In this document: positions 60,160 through 64,000 of the stretch, in pieces
How positions within the stretch are numbered: the stretch's first letter is position 1
Layout of the letters: each line of letters begins with the position of its first letter
Assembly: GCA_965222215.1 (NCBI GenBank)
Contig: OZ244931.1
Span: 372,001-436,000 of the forward strand
Source: JABJAG01 sp965222215
Lineage (GTDB): Bacteria > Pseudomonadota > Alphaproteobacteria > UBA6615
Length of the DNA stretch: 64,000 bases
Direction: 5' to 3'
The notes under the pieces: model-generated
Database searches by the model: none
What the model was told of the DNA's origin: nothing
The model's input: the letters and a program-made list of their open reading frames with translations, nothing else
Program-made: the position numbers and the translations under genes

Positions 60160-60986
60160 AGCTCGCGCTCTGCAACGAAATTCTCGACGACCGCAATCTC
60201 GCGGCACAGTGCGCCTATGCCGCCGAGCTCGGCTATGAGGGGCTGGAGCTTGCGCCTTATACCCTGAGCGATGAGCCGCATCTGATATCCGCCGAACAAC
60301 GCCGCGCGATACGAAAGACGGTAGAGGACGCGGGCCTCAGGGTCTCCGGATTGCACTGGTTGCTCGTCAAACCCGAGGGCCTTTCCCTGACGGATCCCGA
60401 TCCGGAGGTGCGCGCGCGGACCGTGGATGTCATGTGCGGTCTTGCCCGCCTGTGCGCTGATCTGGGCGGGGAGGTTCTGGTCCACGGCTCGCCGAAGCAA
60501 CGCTGGATCCCGGACGAACCTGTTGCAGGCGCGGCCGCGCGGCACGGGACGCTGGATGCCTTCGCGAAGGCCGGCGACGCGGCCCGCGAGGCGGGCGTGA
60601 TCTATTGCATTGAGGCGCTCGCGCCGCCCCATGCGAACTTCATCACCACCGTCGCGGAGGCCGCCGCCATCGTCGACCAGATCGGTAACCCGGCCCTGCG
60701 GACCATGATCGATACCGGCGCCGCGCGCGCCAATCCCGGCGAACGCCCGGTCGAGGACCTGATTGCCGACTGGTACCCGTCGGGCCATGTCGCCCACATC
60801 CAGTTCCGGGACCGCACCCGGCGTGGGCCGGGGCAGGGGGACGACGACTTTGCAGGTGTGATCGATACATTGCGGGCACACAGCTATGCCGGCTGGATCG
60901 CCGTCGAGCCGATCGAGCTCGATCCCGACGGGCCGAGCGTCGCGGCGTTTTGTGCGGAATATTTGAAACCTTTGCTGGCGGGCTAG
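60156..60986 (+). CDS. Sugar phosphate isomerase/epimerase-like TIM barrel
   Basis: 276 residues, xylose-isomerase-like TIM barrel. Marks are AAELGYEGLELAPYTLS, AGLRVSGLHWLLVKPEGLS, LGGEVLVHGSPKQRW, VIYCIEALAPPHANFIT (metal Glu), LRTMIDTGAARANPGERP, HVAHIQFRDRTR and GWIAVEPIELDPDG, the family's Glu/His/Asp metal set. Isomerase or epimerase activity on a sugar or hydroxy-acid is expected. It ends the operon. Confidence 0.87.
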   Translation: MKLALCNEILDDRNLAAQCAYAAELGYEGLELAPYTLSDEPHLISAEQRRAIRKTVEDAGLRVSGLHWLLVKPEGLSLTDPDPEVRARTVDVMCGLARLCADLGGEVLVHGSPKQRWIPDEPVAGAAARHGTLDAFAKAGDAAREAGVIYCIEALAPPHANFITTVAEAAAIVDQIGNPALRTMIDTGAARANPGERPVEDLIADWYPSGHVAHIQFRDRTRRGPGQGDDDFAGVIDTLRAHSYAGWIAVEPIELDPDGPSVAAFCAEYLKPLLAG

Positions 60987-61034
60987 GGATTCTGCGTCGT
61001 GCCCGCGCAGGCGGGCGTTCGCTCCCAAGGTTCA

Positions 61035-61122
61035 TCATTGCGAGGAGCCGCAAGGCGACGTGGCAATCCAGTTTCTCGGGCACGTCCGCTCTGGATCGCC
61101 GCGCCTGCGGCTCGCGATGACG
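61035..61122. repeat. Dispersed palindromic repeat, copy 8
   Basis: TCATTGCGAGGAGCCGCAAG to GCAATCCAG, then CGCTCTGGATCGCCGCGCCT to CTCGCGATGACG. It lies in the 218-base gap between the convergent ends of the isomerase and solute-binding-protein genes. Confidence 0.75.
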
Positions 61123-61148
61123 AGGATCGAAAGGCGCCCATCGAAACG

Positions 61149-61179
61149 AAAAAGGGCCGCACCGTTGCCGGTGCGGCCC
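61149..61179 (-). terminator. Rho-independent terminator of the solute-binding-protein gene
   Basis: On the minus strand GGGCCGCACCG GCAA CGGTGCGGCCC forms an eleven-pair hairpin (61154-61179), followed at once by TTTTT (61153-61149). It lies 26 bases after the gene's stop and is the clearest intrinsic terminator in the window. Confidence 0.9.
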
Positions 61180-61204
61180 AAAGTTCTCAAGGGAGGTAAA
61201 TGGT

Positions 61205-62212
61205 CTAGTTGGTCACCGTCGGCATCTTGACCGACATGTCGAGGAAGTCGTTCCTGTAGAACGTCGTCACGTCGTAGCTCTCGATGTCGAACGATGTCTC
61301 GACCGCGTCATAGTCGGCGGCCATGCGGGCCGGGTCGAAATAGCCCAGCGCGCCCTCGGTGCTGGATTTCGCGGTCATCAGCTCGACCACGAGATTCCAG
61401 TTGGAGGTCACGTCAGACACTTTCTGGCTGCCGGCCTTGGCGAGCACTTCGATGCACGGCTTGGAATTCTGCGCGCAGGTCGCGTAGGCCTTCTGGGTTA
61501 CCTGCACGAATTTCTTCGCGAGGTCCGGGTTTTCCTTCAGCCATGCGCCGTTGGCGATGATCGAGTTGCCGTACGGGTTGAAGCCCAGGTCGCGCAGCGC
61601 GACAAAACCCATGTCATCGCCCAGCACGCGCTGCCAGATGTAATGGGTGTTGTAGAACTGGGTGGTGGCGTCGATCGAACCCGATTCCAGCGCCGCCATC
61701 TTGGCGTTCGGCTTCACGTTCACGAACTGCACTTCGTCCGGCTTGATGTCCAGAACCTTCGCGATGGCCGGCCACATCTGGCGCGCCGCGTCGAACGGCG
61801 GGTTGCCGATCTTACGGCCCTTCAGGTCGTCGAAGCTGTTGATGCCCGCGGACTTCTTCCAGTAGAGCCCATAGGGCGAGTTCGCGTAGATGTTCATCAC
61901 GGCGACCAGGTCCGCGCCCTTACCGCGCGCCTGCAGCGCGGTCGGCAGATCGGCGATACCGAGCTGGTTGCGGCCGACGCCGACTTTCTTGGCCGACGCG
62001 CCGGAGCCCGTACCGTCCTCGATCACCAGGTCGATGCCGGCATCGGAATACCAGCCCTGTTCGCGGGCCCAGTAGACCGGTGCGTGATCACCGCCGGGAA
62101 CCCAGTTGAGGACGAAGTTGATCTTTTCCTGGGCCTGGGCCTGAGCCGCGCCGAGGGTGCTGGCAACCGCGATGGCCGCGCCTGTGAGCAGGGTTTTCAT
62201 GTGTCCGTTCAT
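61205..62212 (-). CDS. NMT1/THI5-type ABC transporter solute-binding protein
   Basis: 335 residues. Signal peptide TLLTGAAIAVASTLGAAQAQA cut before QEKI. The SsuA/NMT1 core is INFVLNWVPGGDHAPVYWAREQGWYSDAGIDLVIEDGTGSG, then DLKGRKIGNPPF and GSIDATTQFYNTHY. It binds a small ligand (aromatic, sulfonate, pyrimidine or similar in the family) for the permease/ATPase pair on the divergent strand. GGAGGAGA precedes the ATG. The -10 box TATAAT (62271-62276) lies upstream; operator site D covers the -35 region. A terminator follows it. Confidence 0.92.
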   Translation of the reverse strand: MNGHMKTLLTGAAIAVASTLGAAQAQAQEKINFVLNWVPGGDHAPVYWAREQGWYSDAGIDLVIEDGTGSGASAKKVGVGRNQLGIADLPTALQARGKGADLVAVMNIYANSPYGLYWKKSAGINSFDDLKGRKIGNPPFDAARQMWPAIAKVLDIKPDEVQFVNVKPNAKMAALESGSIDATTQFYNTHYIWQRVLGDDMGFVALRDLGFNPYGNSIIANGAWLKENPDLAKKFVQVTQKAYATCAQNSKPCIEVLAKAGSQKVSDVTSNWNLVVELMTAKSSTEGALGYFDPARMAADYDAVETSFDIESYDVTTFYRNDFLDMSVKMPTVTN

Positions 62213-62270
62213 GGTTATGCTGTCTCCTCCATGTTCGATCCCGGCGCGTTCCGGCCGGTTTCTGGAAGCC

Positions 62271-62299
62271 ATTATAAACAAGTCTTGAGCACAAGTAAC
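62271..62299 (-). promoter_or_regulatory. Promoter of the NMT1-type solute-binding-protein gene
   Basis: A perfect TATAAT on the minus strand (62271-62276). The -35 position 17 bases away (62294-62299) is poor and overlaps operator site D, suggesting activation or repression there. Confidence 0.6.
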
Positions 62300-62313
62300 C
62301 AGTTAGTTATGTT
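62285..62313 (+). promoter_or_regulatory. Promoter of the ABC permease-ATPase operon
   Basis: TTGAGC (62285-62290), 17-base spacer, TATGTT (62308-62313). Operator site D lies within the spacer, so bound repressor would block both divergent promoters. Confidence 0.5.
62296..62309. promoter_or_regulatory. Candidate TetR operator, site D (divergent ABC promoters)
   Basis: TAACCAGTTAGTTA fits the YAACCA-NN-TGGTTA palindrome with one mismatch in the right half. It lies between the divergent solute-binding-protein and permease genes. Confidence 0.6.
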
Positions 62314-62339
62314 CCGTGCAACCGGGAGGGGTTCTCAAT

Positions 62340-63101
62340 ATGACGTCTGATGCATGGCGCAAGATTTCGATTGCCGTGGCGGTTCATGTCGCTTTTGTGG
62401 CGGTCTGGTGGGTGTCCGTCATTCTGGCGGACGTTCCGGAATGGATTCTCCCGACACCATGGCTCGCGCTGCAGACGCTGGGCGAGGAGAACTACAACTG
62501 GGTCCGGCATTTTTCGATCACCGCGCAGGAGATCTTCGGCGGTTACCTGCTGGCGACCTTCGTCGGAGTTGCCGTCGCGGTGCTGACCACTTGGTCGCGC
62601 CGGCTTGACGAGACGCTGACGCCGCTGCTGGTGACCCTGAACATGATTCCCAAGGTGGCGATGGCGCCGTTGTTCATCGTCTGGCTGCGCTTCGGTATCC
62701 AGACCAACATCGTCATCACCTTCACGATCTGCTTCTTCCCGATCCTGCTGAACACCGCGCGCGGTCTGCGTGAGGTCGAGCCGGACCTGCTCGACCTGGT
62801 GAAATCGCTGCACGGTAACCGTTGGCAGGTGTTCACCAAGATCCAGCTTCCCGGCGCGCTGCCCTATGTCTTCGCCGGCATGAAGGTCGCCACGGTGCTG
62901 GCCGTTGCCGGGGCCATCGTGGGCGAGTTCATCCAGTCCGATGGCGGGCTGGGCTGGTTCATGTTGATTACCCAGGAAGCGCTCAACACCGACGCGATGG
63001 TGATGGCGCTGATGCTGGTCACCCTGATCGGGGTGAGCCTGTACGGCTCTGTGATCCTGCTGGAACGAATCTTCGTCGTTCAGGACGCGCGGGTGGAATA
63101 G
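62340..63101 (+). CDS. ABC transporter permease, SsuC/TauC type
   Basis: 253 residues with about six membrane segments. BPD_transp_1 features: EIFGGYLLATFVGVAVAVL, the loop LVTLNMIPKVAMAPLFIVWLRFG, the EAA-type GNRWQVFTKIQLPGALPYVFAG. GGGAGG lies ten bases before ATG 62340; a GTG at 62316 is less likely. It forms the channel with the ATPase next to it (three bases later) for the NMT1-type binding protein. Confidence 0.9.
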   Translation: MTSDAWRKISIAVAVHVAFVAVWWVSVILADVPEWILPTPWLALQTLGEENYNWVRHFSITAQEIFGGYLLATFVGVAVAVLTTWSRRLDETLTPLLVTLNMIPKVAMAPLFIVWLRFGIQTNIVITFTICFFPILLNTARGLREVEPDLLDLVKSLHGNRWQVFTKIQLPGALPYVFAGMKVATVLAVAGAIVGEFIQSDGGLGWFMLITQEALNTDAMVMALMLVTLIGVSLYGSVILLERIFVVQDARVE

Positions 63102-63105
63102 CGCG

Positions 63106-63870
63106 ATGTCCGAAGCATTTATTTCTCTGAAGGACGTCCGCAAGGTTTACCGGACGCGGACCGAGGAGTTCGAGGCGATCCAGTCGATCACCATGGATGT
63201 CCAGGCCGGCGAACTCGTGAGCATCGTCGGCCCGTCCGGGTGCGGCAAAAGTACCCTGCTCAAGATTCTCGCAGGGCTGCACCCGCATGACGGTGGCGAC
63301 GTGCGGATCGGCTCGGCTGCCGAGCCGTTCGATCCGTCGCGTGACATCGGCATGGTGTTCCAGCAGCCGCTGCTCCTGAAATGGCGGCGCATTCGTGAGA
63401 ACGTCCTGTTGCCGGCCGAGATCCTCGGCCTGCCCAAGAAGGAATCACGCGAGCGCGCGGACGGTCTGCTGGAAATGGTCGGGCTTGCCGGCTTTGAGCA
63501 GAGCTATCCCTACGAACTGTCCGGCGGCATGCAGCAGCGTGCGGCCATTGCCCGGGCGCTGGTCCACGACCCCAAGCTGATCCTGATGGACGAGCCGTTC
63601 GGCGCGCTCGACGCGCTGACGCGCGAGCGCATGAACACGGAATTGCTGCGCATCTGGCAGGAAAGCCAGAAGACGATCCTGTTTGTCACCCACGGCATCC
63701 AGGAGGCGGTGTTTCTGGGTTCCCATGTGGCCGTTATGACCTCGGGCCCGGCCCGGCTGGCCGACCATATGGAAATCGACCTGCCGGAAGACCGGCACCT
63801 GGGCATCAAGACCGACGAGAAGTTCGGCGAGTACACCCGCCGGATCTACAAGCTCCTCGATCTCGACTGA
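63106..63870 (+). CDS. ABC transporter ATPase, SsuB/TauB type
   Basis: 254 residues. Walker A GPSGCGKST, Q-loop VFQQPLLLKW, signature LSGGMQQRAAIARAL, Walker B LILMDEPFGALD and H-loop VTHGIQEA. All parts of a nitrate/sulfonate/taurine-type ATPase are present. It starts four bases after the permease stop. Confidence 0.95.
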   Translation: MSEAFISLKDVRKVYRTRTEEFEAIQSITMDVQAGELVSIVGPSGCGKSTLLKILAGLHPHDGGDVRIGSAAEPFDPSRDIGMVFQQPLLLKWRRIRENVLLPAEILGLPKKESRERADGLLEMVGLAGFEQSYPYELSGGMQQRAAIARALVHDPKLILMDEPFGALDALTRERMNTELLRIWQESQKTILFVTHGIQEAVFLGSHVAVMTSGPARLADHMEIDLPEDRHLGIKTDEKFGEYTRRIYKLLDLD

Positions 63871-63879
63871 CGCGAAACT

Positions 63880-64000
63880 CTAGTCGACGATGTTGGCGCC
63901 GTTGTCGACATAGACGACGTTGCCCGTCATGCCGTCGGCCTGGTCCGAGGCTAGGAAGGCCGCGACCTTGCCGACCTGCTCGATGGTGACCAGCCGGTGG
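63880..64000 (-). CDS. FabI-like SDR oxidoreductase, C-terminal part
   Basis: Cut by the window end; about 40 C-terminal residues. The translated end (HRLVTIEQVGKVAAFLASDQ followed by ADGMTGNVVYVDNGANIVD) has the VG-AAFL-SD and TG-YVDNG pattern of enoyl-ACP reductases and related SDRs. It is either FabI of fatty-acid synthesis or a pathway dehydrogenase. It converges on the ABC ATPase gene, 10 bases apart. Confidence 0.65.
   Translation of the reverse strand, partial: HRLVTIEQVGKVAAFLASDQADGMTGNVVYVDNGANIVD

Noticed and set aside
1..64000. CRISPR arrays, prophage, integrase or tRNA attachment-site duplications
   Set aside because: No regularly spaced repeats and no Cas, integrase or transposase genes were found; the repeats present are dispersed palindromes.

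Overview
The window looks like chromosomal DNA of an alphaproteobacterium, probably Rhodospirillales-related. The base composition is GC-rich (roughly two thirds by eye). Several gene orders are typical of that class: kdsB-pheA, ffs-dnaX-ybaB-recR, def-fmt-truA-dapE-dapD, rpmH-rnpA-yidD-yidC-engB-argB, and DUF2336/P1-peptidase/TTT-transporter families. The genus assignment is inference. No phage, integrase, transposase or CRISPR array was seen. The only recurrent non-coding structures are short palindromic intergenic repeats.

1-14,712 is housekeeping: the 3' end of kdsB, pheA, nudC, the 4.5S SRP RNA, dnaX-ybaB-recR, a secreted lyase-like protein, rmuC, def-fmt-truA, a drug-efflux MFS protein, and the diaminopimelate genes dapE/dapD with a HAD phosphatase. 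14,855-21,000 is a tightly coupled four-gene operon. It encodes a PAS/degenerate-GGDEF/EAL protein, a PAS/GAF-like/GGDEF protein, a DUF2336 protein and a 387-residue protein of no recognised family, and it is a good candidate for an undescribed cyclic-di-GMP module. 21,005-25,407 holds argB, engB, yidC, yidD, rnpA and rpmH behind a near-consensus promoter. 25,514-34,373 holds a TVP38 membrane protein with a flavin disulfide reductase, an orphan histidine kinase, a DUF2269/DCC/saccharopine-dehydrogenase-DUF4166 operon, a DUF547 gene interrupted by a single amber codon, and an RlmI-type methyltransferase.

34,427-40,112 is a peptide-use operon (two amidohydrolases/peptidases, a solute-binding protein and two Dpp-type permeases) with no ATPase gene beside it. 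It is followed by gpt, a DUF4864 protein, a Lon-related protease, a lipoprotein and tRNA-Arg(ACG). 45,334-50,432 is a run of small metabolic genes: a CoA transferase, two ABM-fold proteins, a LysR regulator, idi, cytochrome c and a cupin.

50,561-63,870 is a catabolic/transport island. It contains an enolase-superfamily enzyme, a tripartite tricarboxylate transporter (TctABC), a TetR regulator, a PHP-domain protein, an operon of Rossmann epimerase, tandem GNAT, DapA-like lyase and TIM-barrel isomerase, and an NMT1-type ABC transporter. Four copies of a palindrome close to YAACCA-NN-TGGTTA sit in the promoters of tctC, tetR, the PHP/epimerase divergon and the ABC divergon. This suggests one TetR regulon that joins two uptake systems to an undescribed pathway. 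The window ends in the 3' part of a FabI-like reductase gene.
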